Shown: positions 37,740-45,827 of the stretch, piece after piece | Layout: the number at the start of each line of letters is the position of its first letter | How positions within the stretch are numbered: position 1 is the first letter of the stretch | Origin: Sphingomonas sp. LaA6.9 | Lineage (GTDB): Bacteria > Pseudomonadota > Alphaproteobacteria > Sphingomonadales > Sphingomonadaceae | DNA: 50,611 nucleotides | Direction: 5' to 3' | Assembly (NCBI RefSeq): GCF_022601895.1 | Contig: NZ_JAKVIO010000032.1 | Span: 1 to 50,611 of the forward strand | Notes under the pieces: model-generated | What the model was told of the DNA's origin: nothing | What the model saw: only the letters and a program-made list of their open reading frames with translations | Databases searched by the model: none | Position numbers and translations under genes: made by a program

Positions 37740-38779
37740 GGGCCAACAAACACGGCTGCGTCATAGCGAAGCATGATGAGGTTCTCGAGCCATCTGTCAT
37801 GCGCGCTCGGCGTCCTGCCAAGCGCTTCTTCGAGCAGCCAGGTGGAGAAGGTCGCGCCGGCCCGGTGCGCCAGCGGATAGCCCCCGCCAAAGCGCGCGTT
37901 GATCTCGAAGACCCTGGCGTCGCCGGCATCGTCCATCATGACCTGGAAGCAGAGCGCACCCCGCGGTTCGGGCAGGGCGGCCGCTATATCCCGCGCGATG
38001 CGTTCAAGTTGCGGACTCCGCCGTGTAACTCCCTTCTCGACCTCGCCCGCGCGTATCTGGATCCGTTCATGCGGTACCGCACAGCGCATTTGCCCTGCCC
38101 GATCGAAAAACATGTTGACGGTATGCTCGCGTCCGCGCAGCAGCTCCTGCGCGACAAAGGGCTCGTCAATCTCGACTTCCCGTAGTTCCGCCACATTATG
38201 GACTATGCGGACGCCACGCCCCGAGCTGCCATGTGCGGGCTTGACGAGAAGCGGCCATTTCCAGTCCGAAGCCGACGACGCAGCGACGGCGATGGGGGCA
38301 GTGCGGGGTGCAGGAATGCCATGCGTCGCCAGAAATTCGGCGGTCAGAAACTTGTCGCGCGCGATGCCGACCAGCCTGGCTCCGCTGACCGATACAGTGG
38401 TCCCGATCGCGGCGAACCGATCGCTGGCCAGCGCCAGCGGATGGAGTTCGGGATCAATTGTCGGAACGACGAGCGTGACGCCATTTTCGCGACAGATTTC
38501 CAGGACCGCATCGACATAGCCCGAATCATCGGCGCGCGGCACGGCAAAGGCGCGGTCTGCCTCGTGGCATGCGGGGCTCCATTCGGGGCGCAGATCGCAC
38601 GCGAAGATCTCCAGATCGATGCCGAGCGCGGCGGCGGAGGCGCGAAAGCTAAGGAGCAGCTCGACGCGCCTGCCCGCCGAGGTGATCAGCATGGCGACGC
38701 GGCTGGCCCCGCCTGTCCGCCGCGTCGGCAGGGCTCCAGCTATCTGTTCGGCGAGCCGCGGAGGCATGTTGACGCTCAT
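37736..38779 (-). CDS. ATP-grasp ligase (carbamoyl-phosphate-synthase-like)
   Basis: A 347-residue ATP-grasp enzyme, likely joining a carboxylate to an amine or other nucleophile via an acyl phosphate. The N-terminal pre-ATP-grasp domain shows VAMLITSAGRRVELLLSFR and VVPTIDPELHPLALASDRF. The ATP-grasp core has WPLLVKPAHGSSGRGVRIVH, then EPFVAQELLRGREHTVNMFF and VFEINARFGGGYPLAHRAGA, with the Mg-binding Glu and Asn. This subclass is frequent in surface-glycan clusters. An amino acid linked to an amino sugar is one plausible product (inference). It overlaps both neighbours by 4 bp (ATGA), so stoichiometric co-translation is likely. Confidence 0.86.
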   Translation of the reverse strand: MSVNMPPRLAEQIAGALPTRRTGGASRVAMLITSAGRRVELLLSFRASAAALGIDLEIFACDLRPEWSPACHEADRAFAVPRADDSGYVDAVLEICRENGVTLVVPTIDPELHPLALASDRFAAIGTTVSVSGARLVGIARDKFLTAEFLATHGIPAPRTAPIAVAASSASDWKWPLLVKPAHGSSGRGVRIVHNVAELREVEIDEPFVAQELLRGREHTVNMFFDRAGQMRCAVPHERIQIRAGEVEKGVTRRSPQLERIARDIAAALPEPRGALCFQVMMDDAGDARVFEINARFGGGYPLAHRAGATFSTWLLEEALGRTPSAHDRWLENLIMLRYDAAVFVGP

Positions 38780-39453
38780 GCCAATGCCCGCACGAGGACG
38801 AATGCCTCTGCGGCCGCCTTGCAGACCGTTGCCCCGCGCAATTTCGCGAGCGCGCCCAGCGTTTCGGTCGAGCGTTCATGCGGGAAGGGCTTTACCTGCG
38901 AGGCGTAGCAACCGAACGCCTCCAGCTTGGCTGTCAGATGATCGGCGATATCGACGAACACGGTGGGCAGAAAACCGGGCGTGACGTAGGGTGCATACCA
39001 GTTGGTTTCCGAAAGCGTCTCATAGGCGAGCACAAGCCTCGGAAACGCATCGGGACTGGGGCGCGCGGCGACCAGGCTCGACTGGAACAGGATCTGGTGA
39101 TCCAGGTGAATGTCGCCGATGAAGGGGACGAACAGCACCTCCGGGCGTTCGGCGGCGACAAGATCGTGCAGGGCATCGTTCAGTACGGCATGGGGCACGC
39201 GATCGAGCTCCGCCGCCGGGAAATCAAGCCAATGACGCCGAGAGACACCCAGACGCGCATGTGCCGCCGTCATTTCCGACTCCAGCGCGCCTACAGCGGC
39301 CGCATTGAACCGTGGCGGCTTGCCGCGCGTCGCAAGGACAACGGTCACGCGGCACCCCGTGGCCGCAAGCCGCGCGATCGTACCCCCGCATCCCAGAACC
39401 TCATCGTCAGGATGCGGTGCGATCACCATCGCGCGCTCGATCCCTTCAAGCAT
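38776..39453 (-). CDS. PIG-L/LmbE-family N-deacetylase
   Basis: A 225-residue zinc-dependent deacetylase-like protein. The metal and catalytic motif VIAPHPDDEVLGCGG starts at residue 9. GDIHLDHQILFQSSLVAARP carries the further His ligand. Family members remove N-acetyl groups from amino sugars (GlcNAc-PI, mycothiol and bacillithiol precursors, antibiotics). Here it sits between a formyltransferase and an ATP-grasp ligase, so it may free an amino group for another substituent. ATG 39453 is preceded by a purine-rich GGGGGAGAGCAGG. The open frame extends upstream into the formyltransferase gene, but that part has no similarity. It overlaps the formyltransferase gene by 8 bp. Confidence 0.87.
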   Translation of the reverse strand: MLEGIERAMVIAPHPDDEVLGCGGTIARLAATGCRVTVVLATRGKPPRFNAAAVGALESEMTAAHARLGVSRRHWLDFPAAELDRVPHAVLNDALHDLVAAERPEVLFVPFIGDIHLDHQILFQSSLVAARPSPDAFPRLVLAYETLSETNWYAPYVTPGFLPTVFVDIADHLTAKLEAFGCYASQVKPFPHERSTETLGALAKLRGATVCKAAAEAFVLVRALA

Positions 39454-40372
39454 CCTGCTCTCCCCCCCGAATGCCCAAGCGGGCGTGGAGTCTCGGTACC
39501 CCGTTGGTCGAGCTCCAGTCGTCGATCCACAAACCGCGTCCGTCGCCGCAGCATATGGCAAAGCCCGTCGCGTCGCGCGCAATGACTTGCCCGGCAGACG
39601 CTGCATGGCGCGTCGCTTCGGGCCATGGACGGGCGCTCCAGATCGTGAGGCGCGTGCGGTCGCACATGCTGAAGGCACCCGGATAGGGGCGCCCGACGGC
39701 GCGGATCAAGCGTTGGATCTCCTCGGAGGGGCGCGTCCAGTCTATCAGGCCATCCGCGGGGGTGCGCCGTGCAGCCCAGCTCGCATATTGCTCGTCCTGA
39801 ACGACACGCGGGGCGTCGCCGCGGGCAATTAGCGGCAGGCTCTGTGCGAGCATCGCCGATAGCGCTTCCATATGCCGTGCATATAACGAGCCGACAGTTT
39901 CGTGGGTGCCAACATGCAGAAAATGCTGGTTCAGGATCGGACCGCTGTCGACGCCCTCATCCATCCAGAACAGTGTCGAAGCGGTGATGCTGTAACCGAG
40001 CAGGATGGTCCATGGGATCACGCCGCGCCCGCGCAATTGCGGCAGCGGAGCCGGATGATAGCCCACCACATTATGGCCCGCCGCCTCCAGAAAGGCGCCG
40101 CGGCAGATTTGCGACCAGCCGATGACGAAAGTGCAGTCGGGGGCGATCTCGCTTATCGCATCGAGTACCTCGGGGTCGTTGCCTCTTGCATGTCGGATCA
40201 GCCGCGCGCCGGCCCCTGCTGCATCGGGTTCCAGGTCGACGAAATCCGAATGGCGCGCTGAAAGCTCGGCCGGAAGCGTCAGCACGCCAGCGACCGACCA
40301 GCCGGGGCTGGCGGCGATCGCGTTGAGCGCGAGGCGCGTACTTTCAACCGCGCCGACGAGCATTGCCCGCAT
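39446..40372 (-). CDS. Formyltransferase-family protein, likely sugar N-formyltransferase
   Basis: A 308-residue protein of the formyl-tetrahydrofolate-dependent transferase fold. The N-terminal Rossmann part (MLVGAVESTRLALNAIAASP) leads to the active site NVVGYHPAPLPQLRGRG. His106 and Asp142 (WMDEGVDSGPI) of the usual Asn-His-Asp triad are present, but the Asn position, two before the His, is Gly104. This variant occurs in a subfamily separate from Fmt and ArnA. The C-terminal third (RRTPADGLIDWTRPSEEIQR, AVGRPYPGAFS) resembles the Fmt/ArnA C-terminal domain. Neighbours argue for an amino-sugar substrate rather than initiator tRNA. It overlaps the fusion gene upstream by 29 bp; ATG 40363 is an alternative start. 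Confidence 0.82.
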   Translation of the reverse strand: MRAMLVGAVESTRLALNAIAASPGWSVAGVLTLPAELSARHSDFVDLEPDAAGAGARLIRHARGNDPEVLDAISEIAPDCTFVIGWSQICRGAFLEAAGHNVVGYHPAPLPQLRGRGVIPWTILLGYSITASTLFWMDEGVDSGPILNQHFLHVGTHETVGSLYARHMEALSAMLAQSLPLIARGDAPRVVQDEQYASWAARRTPADGLIDWTRPSEEIQRLIRAVGRPYPGAFSMCDRTRLTIWSARPWPEATRHAASAGQVIARDATGFAICCGDGRGLWIDDWSSTNGVPRLHARLGIRGGEQDA

Positions 40373-42092
40373 ACACGCTCCGTATTGCTGGGTGATTGAG
40401 CCGTTCCCCGCGCAGGAGCACGAGGAATGTGCGGAAGAGAATTTGGCAGTCCAGGCGCCAGGAGCCATGTCCGACGTACCAGAGATCGAGCGACAGCTTC
40501 TCTTCTTCGGTCAGCAGCGTGTTGCCATTGACCTGCGCCCAGCCCGTCAATCCCGGCCGCACGAGCCCCCTGATGGCACCGGCTTCGCCTTGCAGCAGCT
40601 TCGATTCCGGGAGCATCGGGCGCGGTCCGATCAGGCTCATGTCGCCCTTGAGCACGTTGTAGAGCTGTGGCAGCTCATCGAGCCGGAACCTGCGCAGTGC
40701 GCGTCCCAGACGCGTGATTCGTGCTTCGTCGCTGGCGAGTTCGCCATCGGGGCCATGGATCTGTGTCATCGTCCTGAACTTGCGCAGTTGGAACGGGCGG
40801 CCATTGCGGCCGCTGCGCGTCTGCGTGAACATGATCGGGCTTCCCATCGACAAGGCCACCAGCACCGCGATGATGAGCCCGAGCGGCGCGAGCGCGACGA
40901 GCCCGAGCGCCGATACCGCAATATCAAACAGTCTGCGCCCGATGCCGCGTGGTGCCTCCGGCGTCTGCAGGGAGGCGTCGTCGAGCCGCATCGTGCTCAG
41001 GAGCAGGCCGTTGACCTTGGCGACCGCATATTTCGCTTCAGCTATACGACGTGCGGCCGCGCCCATGATCACCGCCAGGCGGGGATCGCGTGCAAAGCGT
41101 TCCATCGCATCGGCCAGTGCGAGCGCATCGCGTGGCGGTACGAGAAATCCATTGACGCCTTCGACGATCGGTTCGCGGCATCCGGGCATGTCGGTGGTGA
41201 TGACCGCGCGTGCCGTCGCCATCGCCTCCAATATCGTGCGCGGCAATCCTTCGCGATAATAGCTGGGTAGAACGAACACGGTTGCGCGCGCGAGGAAGGG
41301 CGTCACGTCGCGTGTCTCGCCAAGATATTCGACCAGCCCTTCGGCGTGCCACGCGCCGACCTCGGCGCGCCCGATTCCGGTAGGGTTGGTATCGAGCGGT
41401 CCGAGCAGTTGGAAGCGTGCCTCGACACCACGCGCGCGCAACAGTCGCGCGGCCTCGACGAATTCGCAAAGGCCCTTGTCGCGCAGCAAACGCGCGACCA
41501 TCAGGAAGCAGATGCCGTCGTCGGGCACGGGGCGCGCGGAAAAGCGCCCGATATCGACGCCCGATCCGGGAACCTGGACGACCCGATGCCTGTGGTCGAT
41601 GATGCCAAGGCGCAGCATTTCGCCGCGATCGTCGCTGTTGAAGACGAAAACTGCCTCGGCGCGCGCCACCGCCATGCGGTACAGGCGCGAGACGATCGCA
41701 CGCAGCAGCGACGAACCTGCGCCGGGCGTAAAGACATGGCCGAGCCCACTCACCATCGCGTAATAGCGACCGTGACCGGCAAGGCGCATCGCAATCCCGG
41801 CATAGATGATCGGCTTTTGGGTGTAGGCAAGCAGGACGTCAGGACGCTCTTTGCGGACCAGCGAGACGAGCGCGGCGAGCGTGGCGAGATCGGACAGCGG
41901 GTTGGTTCCGGTCCTGCGCATCACGATCCGGCGATATTCGACGCCCATTTCGGCGAGCTGTGCCGAAATCTCGGCATCCGCTTCGGGGGCGCACGCAATG
42001 ACGCTGTGTCCGGCCTTCACCATCGCCGCGAGGAGTGCGCCCCGAAAGTTGACGAGCGAATAGGCGAGGCTGGCGACGACAATGACCTTCAT
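40344..42092 (-). CDS. Fusion: GT4 glycosyltransferase + monotopic phosphoglycosyl transferase
   Basis: A 582-residue fusion. Residues 1-370 form a GT-B family 4 transferase like PglA/WbpX-type enzymes: MKVIVVASLAYSLVNFRGAL, AMVSGLGHVFTPGAGSS, GSGVDIGRFS, and the EX7E motif REGLPRTILEAM with Glu281 and Glu289. Residues 385-582 form a PglC-like initiating transferase: a re-entrant helix (GRRLFDIAVSALGLVALAPL), FQLRKFRTM, and the catalytic Asp472-Glu473 pair in RFRLDELPQLYNVLKGDMS. LIGPRPMLP and VRPGLTGWAQVNG follow. One chain could therefore move a sugar phosphate onto undecaprenyl phosphate and add the next sugar. It overlaps both neighbours, by 4 bp and about 29 bp. Confidence 0.9.
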   Translation of the reverse strand: MKVIVVASLAYSLVNFRGALLAAMVKAGHSVIACAPEADAEISAQLAEMGVEYRRIVMRRTGTNPLSDLATLAALVSLVRKERPDVLLAYTQKPIIYAGIAMRLAGHGRYYAMVSGLGHVFTPGAGSSLLRAIVSRLYRMAVARAEAVFVFNSDDRGEMLRLGIIDHRHRVVQVPGSGVDIGRFSARPVPDDGICFLMVARLLRDKGLCEFVEAARLLRARGVEARFQLLGPLDTNPTGIGRAEVGAWHAEGLVEYLGETRDVTPFLARATVFVLPSYYREGLPRTILEAMATARAVITTDMPGCREPIVEGVNGFLVPPRDALALADAMERFARDPRLAVIMGAAARRIAEAKYAVAKVNGLLLSTMRLDDASLQTPEAPRGIGRRLFDIAVSALGLVALAPLGLIIAVLVALSMGSPIMFTQTRSGRNGRPFQLRKFRTMTQIHGPDGELASDEARITRLGRALRRFRLDELPQLYNVLKGDMSLIGPRPMLPESKLLQGEAGAIRGLVRPGLTGWAQVNGNTLLTEEEKLSLDLWYVGHGSWRLDCQILFRTFLVLLRGERLNHPAIRSVYAGNARRRG

Positions 42093-43288
42093 GCCAGTGC
42101 GCCCTTCTCGCCGCTACCGCCGTGCGCCACGGATCTCCCGCCAAGCGCAAGCACATCCTGATACAGCGCCGCATACTGCGCAGCGATGTCGCGCAAGGCA
42201 TAGCATGCGATGATCCGCGCACGTGCCGCCTGTCCGAGCCTGTGACGACCTTCAGGCCCCGCAGCGACAAGCTCCAGCAGCGCACGTGCAAGCGCTTCGA
42301 CATCGCGCGGGGGAACGACAAGCCCGGTGTCCGCGATGATCCGTCTGCTGTCGCCGACGTCGGTGGCTATGCACGGCACCCCACAGGCCATCGCTTCGCC
42401 GATGATGTTGGGGAAGCCTTCTCCCCATGCCGAGGGGAGCGCCAATATATCCAGGCCGCCCAGCCATGCGGCAACATCGGCACGTCCCTCGACCAGCGTG
42501 TAACGATCGCGTGGCAGGCGCGATGCCAGCGTGCGGCTATGCGCGGCGTCCGGTGAAGCCATGCCCTGACCGACGATGATCAGGTGAATGTCGGCGCCCG
42601 CCGAACGCGCCCGGCATACCGCCTCGACAAGATTGTCGGGATGCTTCATCGGATGTGCGCGTGCGACCATACCCACGAGCACCGCTTTCCCATCGATGTC
42701 GAACAGCTCGCGAATCCGTTGCCGGGCGCCGGGATCCGGGCGGTATTGATCGCAGTCGAAGCCATTGGGGATCACGCGCGAATGGCATGACGCATAGCCC
42801 AGTGCTTCATATTGTGCGCGTGCAGCGTGCGAATTGTAGATGATCGCTGCGGGTCGCTTCGAGAGCGCCGCGCCGAGCTGCAACACCTTTCTTGACGACC
42901 ATTTTTCATCGCGGATGTCATCGAGCGAGTGCCGGACGTTCCAGATGAGCGGTATCGGTGGCTGCACCGAACGCGCGGCCAGCCAGGACGCAAGCTGTCC
43001 GTGATGCATCCAGCCCATGATGAGGTCGGGTCTCAGGCGGCGCGACACCCGAATCAGTCGCAGAGCAGCGCCTGGCGTAACCAGACCCTGACGCATCGAA
43101 AGCGTTTCCAAGGGAGTGCCACCGGCTGCGATGCGCGCGCCCGCAGGACCCGGCGCCATGAGGCTCAGGACGCATTGATCAATGCCTGCTCGATCGGCAT
43201 TGTCCTGCCCAAGGAGCCGCGCAAGCACGGTTTCCGCCCCCCCGACATTCAACGCAGTGATGACATGCAGCAGCGTCACATCCGCCAT
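42089..43288 (-). CDS. Family 4 glycosyltransferase
   Basis: A 399-residue GT-B fold transferase. It shows HVITALNVGGAETVLARLLG at the start, the inter-domain VIPNGFDCDQYRPDPGARQR, and the nucleotide-sugar motif GEGFPNIIGEAMACGVPCIA containing the EX7E pair. TDVGDSRRIIADTGLVVPPR completes it. Donor and acceptor cannot be read from the sequence. It is the first gene of the six-gene minus-strand run and starts 15 bases after a possible AT-containing region; its stop overlaps the fusion gene start (ATGA). The gene probably adds a mid-chain sugar of the repeat unit. Confidence 0.9.
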   Translation of the reverse strand: MADVTLLHVITALNVGGAETVLARLLGQDNADRAGIDQCVLSLMAPGPAGARIAAGGTPLETLSMRQGLVTPGAALRLIRVSRRLRPDLIMGWMHHGQLASWLAARSVQPPIPLIWNVRHSLDDIRDEKWSSRKVLQLGAALSKRPAAIIYNSHAARAQYEALGYASCHSRVIPNGFDCDQYRPDPGARQRIRELFDIDGKAVLVGMVARAHPMKHPDNLVEAVCRARSAGADIHLIIVGQGMASPDAAHSRTLASRLPRDRYTLVEGRADVAAWLGGLDILALPSAWGEGFPNIIGEAMACGVPCIATDVGDSRRIIADTGLVVPPRDVEALARALLELVAAGPEGRHRLGQAARARIIACYALRDIAAQYAALYQDVLALGGRSVAHGGSGEKGALA

Positions 43289-43803
43289 AACTCTCGACTG
43301 CCCCCGAACGAATTGGTTGCCGAGGTCTGCACGGACGTTTCACAATGAGGCGATCTGTGCGTTTCGGCCTGCCAGGTTCAGCGCCAATGCTAGCTTCTCC
43401 GGTGGCAACACGGGCGGAAATTCCGGCCATTATCCTTTCGGACGCATGACCTTGCTGTGGCGCGAGGTCGCGCACTGGCAGCGCGAACGCCGCGCATTCC
43501 CAGGAAGCGCTGTCCCTGAGATGCCCATTCTTGCCGCGGTGCACAACTTTCGCCGGCAATGACACCTGTCGGATAGCTGCGAATTCAAAAGGGGTGGAAG
43601 GCTACTCCGATTCAGCCTGCTCCGAAGAGCCCGTTCATTTGGGCGTTTATAAACATATTCTTTACGTCATGGAGCGCCGCGAGCCGATGAATCAGCGTCG
43701 GCGGCAGACGGGGCCGGCCCGGAGCGCTCCAGATTTCAGCCGGCGGGTCGCGACATAAACCGCATGCCGGAAGCATTCCGAGCGTGACCAACTGGCGGGG
43801 GCA
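43289..43803. promoter_or_regulatory. 515-bp divergent control region of the polysaccharide locus
   Basis: No supportable gene is seen here. The interval must hold the promoters for the minus run (GT4 to HAD) and the plus run (dehydratase to export). Notable elements are GTTTATAAAC at 43645-43654, a perfect 10-base palindrome in a local AT-rich patch with TATTCT just after, and two abutting perfect 10-base palindromes, GGGCCGGCCC (43711-43720) and GGAGCGCTCC (43721-43730). GCGCGA-GG-TCGCGC lies at 43460-43473. Promoters could not be assigned with confidence. Confidence 0.5.
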
Positions 43804-45825
43804 TTGTGGCTCGTGATCGACTTGCTGAGAACATCGACAATTCCGCGCTATACCCGTAAGGCGGTCATATTGCTGGCCGACAGTCTGGCAACGGGCGCCG
43901 CGCTCGCCGTCGCGCTCGTGCTGCGGCTGAGCGGAGACATTCCGCCGCATATGTCGCAGGGGCTCATCGACGCACTGCCGGTGACGGTTCTCTCCGCGAT
44001 GCTCGTATTCTACGGTGCTGGGCTGCACAGGCGGGTGTGGCGTTTCCTTTCACCGTCGGACTTGCGGGTTCTCGTCGCCGCGGCCACCGCCGCGGTGGTG
44101 TGCAGCACCGCTGCCACCGCGCTGCTGGGACTGGCGGAGTGGATGCCCCTGTCGCTGCCGATCATCCAGTGGTTCGTTCTGGTCGTTCTTCTCGCAAGCG
44201 CTCGCTTTGCGTGGCGCGCGCTGCGAGGGCACCTGAGAGCGACGACGCTCAACGGAGCCGGGGGCGAGCCGCGCGCCGAACCGCTGCGCACGCTCATCGT
44301 CGGAGCGCCGGAGAATGCCGAGGTGCTTCTCCACCAGCTCGAAATAGCACCCGAGGCAGGCTATCGGGTGGTGGGTATCCTGGACCTCACCGGGAAGGAT
44401 GTCAGCCTGAAGCTGCACGGTATTCCGATCCTTGGCTCGCTCGATTTCCTCGAGCAGGCCGTGCAGCGGCTTGACGCGGCTCACCAGCGCCCCGAGGCGC
44501 TGATTATTGCGGGCAACGGTGATTGCATTCCAACTCCGCGCACCGTCCGTCTGGTTTCAGAGGCGCAGACGCTTGGCCTTCGCGTGGTGCGTTCGTTGCA
44601 CCCCGCCGACCCTAATGCGGCGCGTCAGGCGCCGTTGAGCCTTCAGACGATCGACCTCGCGGACCTGTTGGGCCGGCCGCAGACCCAACTCGACAATGTC
44701 GCGATCACACGAGCCATTGCAGGCCGGCGCGTACTCGTGACGGGGGCAGGCGGCACGATCGGCCGCGAACTCGTGCGACAGATCGCTTCGATGAATCCCG
44801 CGCAGATCGTCCTGCTCGATGCGGGCGAATACAATCTCTATTCGGTGGACATGGAGATGGCGGAGCATTTCCCGGAGCTGCCGCGCAGCGCGGTGCTGTG
44901 TTCGATCCGCCAACGTCAGAGCGTGATGGACGCTTTCGAAGAATATCGTCCCGAGCTGGTCTTTCATGCTGCAGCGCTGAAGCATGTCCCGCTGGTCGAA
45001 CAAAATCCCTGCGCGGGCGTGATGACCAACGTGCTCGGCACGCGCAACGTTGCGGACGCTGCCCGACAATGGGGCGCGCGCGCTATGGTGCAGATCTCGA
45101 CCGACAAGGCGGTCAATCCCGTAGGTGTGATGGGCGCGACCAAGCGGCTGGGCGAGCTCTATTGCCAGGCGCTCGATCTGGAGAATTGCCGGACCGACAA
45201 TCCGGCCCGCTTCATGACGGTACGTTTCGGCAATGTGCTGGGATCGAGCGGCTCGCTGATCCCGCTGTTCCAGCGCCAGCTCGACCTGCACCAGCCGCTG
45301 ACCGTGACGCATCCTGATGTCGAACGCTATTTCATGACCGTCCACGAAGCGGTTCAGCTTACGCTGCAGAGCACCGCGTGCGCGCTCGAAGGCAATCTCG
45401 GCCGGGGCCGCATCTTTGTTCTCGACATGGGCGCTCCGATCAAGATCATCGACATCGCGCGCCGGATGATCCGGCTCGCCGGGCTTGTGCCCGAGCGCGA
45501 TGTGCCCATTGACATTGTCGGTCTCAGGCCTGGCGAAAAGCTCTTCGAGGAACTTTTCGACGGCAGTGAGGAGAAGCTGCCTTCGACGATTGCAGGCGTG
45601 TTCGAGGCCGAACCGCCGCCAATTCCGCTGAAGACCCTCAATTATGCCTTTGACGGACTGGCCGAAGCAACGCGCAAGGGCGACAGCGCGGCAGTCCTGG
45701 CGCGGCTTGATCTCGTGCTCAAGGCGCGGACGAGCCCGGTCGAGACAGGTCGACTGGTCGTCCCGGCAATCGCACATGGGCGGCGCGTCGTTCCGATGAC
45801 GACCACCATCGCGGGGAGCGCATAG
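43804..45825 (+). CDS. Membrane-bound UDP-sugar 4,6-dehydratase (FlaA1/CapD/PglF type)
   Basis: A 673-residue membrane protein. Four helices occupy about residues 20-140 (AVILLADSLATGAALAVALV, LPVTVLSAMLVFYGAGL, WFVLVVLLASARFAW). Residues 155-290 are a degenerate CoA-binding-like domain (TLIVGAPENAEVLLHQLE). The dehydratase follows: VLVTGAGGTIGRELVRQIAS, then STDKAVNPVGVMGATKRLGE with the Thr-Asp-Lys active site. It closes with RPGEKLFEELF, as expected for this class. It converts UDP-GlcNAc-like donors to 4-keto-6-deoxy sugars, substrate for the aminotransferase encoded 2 bp downstream. The start could be TTG 43804 or GTG 43813; the ribosome site is unclear. Confidence 0.9.
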   Translation: MWLVIDLLRTSTIPRYTRKAVILLADSLATGAALAVALVLRLSGDIPPHMSQGLIDALPVTVLSAMLVFYGAGLHRRVWRFLSPSDLRVLVAAATAAVVCSTAATALLGLAEWMPLSLPIIQWFVLVVLLASARFAWRALRGHLRATTLNGAGGEPRAEPLRTLIVGAPENAEVLLHQLEIAPEAGYRVVGILDLTGKDVSLKLHGIPILGSLDFLEQAVQRLDAAHQRPEALIIAGNGDCIPTPRTVRLVSEAQTLGLRVVRSLHPADPNAARQAPLSLQTIDLADLLGRPQTQLDNVAITRAIAGRRVLVTGAGGTIGRELVRQIASMNPAQIVLLDAGEYNLYSVDMEMAEHFPELPRSAVLCSIRQRQSVMDAFEEYRPELVFHAAALKHVPLVEQNPCAGVMTNVLGTRNVADAARQWGARAMVQISTDKAVNPVGVMGATKRLGELYCQALDLENCRTDNPARFMTVRFGNVLGSSGSLIPLFQRQLDLHQPLTVTHPDVERYFMTVHEAVQLTLQSTACALEGNLGRGRIFVLDMGAPIKIIDIARRMIRLAGLVPERDVPIDIVGLRPGEKLFEELFDGSEEKLPSTIAGVFEAEPPPIPLKTLNYAFDGLAEATRKGDSAAVLARLDLVLKARTSPVETGRLVVPAIAHGRRVVPMTTTIAGSA

Positions 45826-45827
45826 AC

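Noticed and set aside
43182-43562. Plus-strand open frame of about 127 codons running from inside the GT4 gene into the divergent region
   Set aside because: Most of it is antisense to the GT4 gene and it has no recognisable signature or convincing ribosome site.
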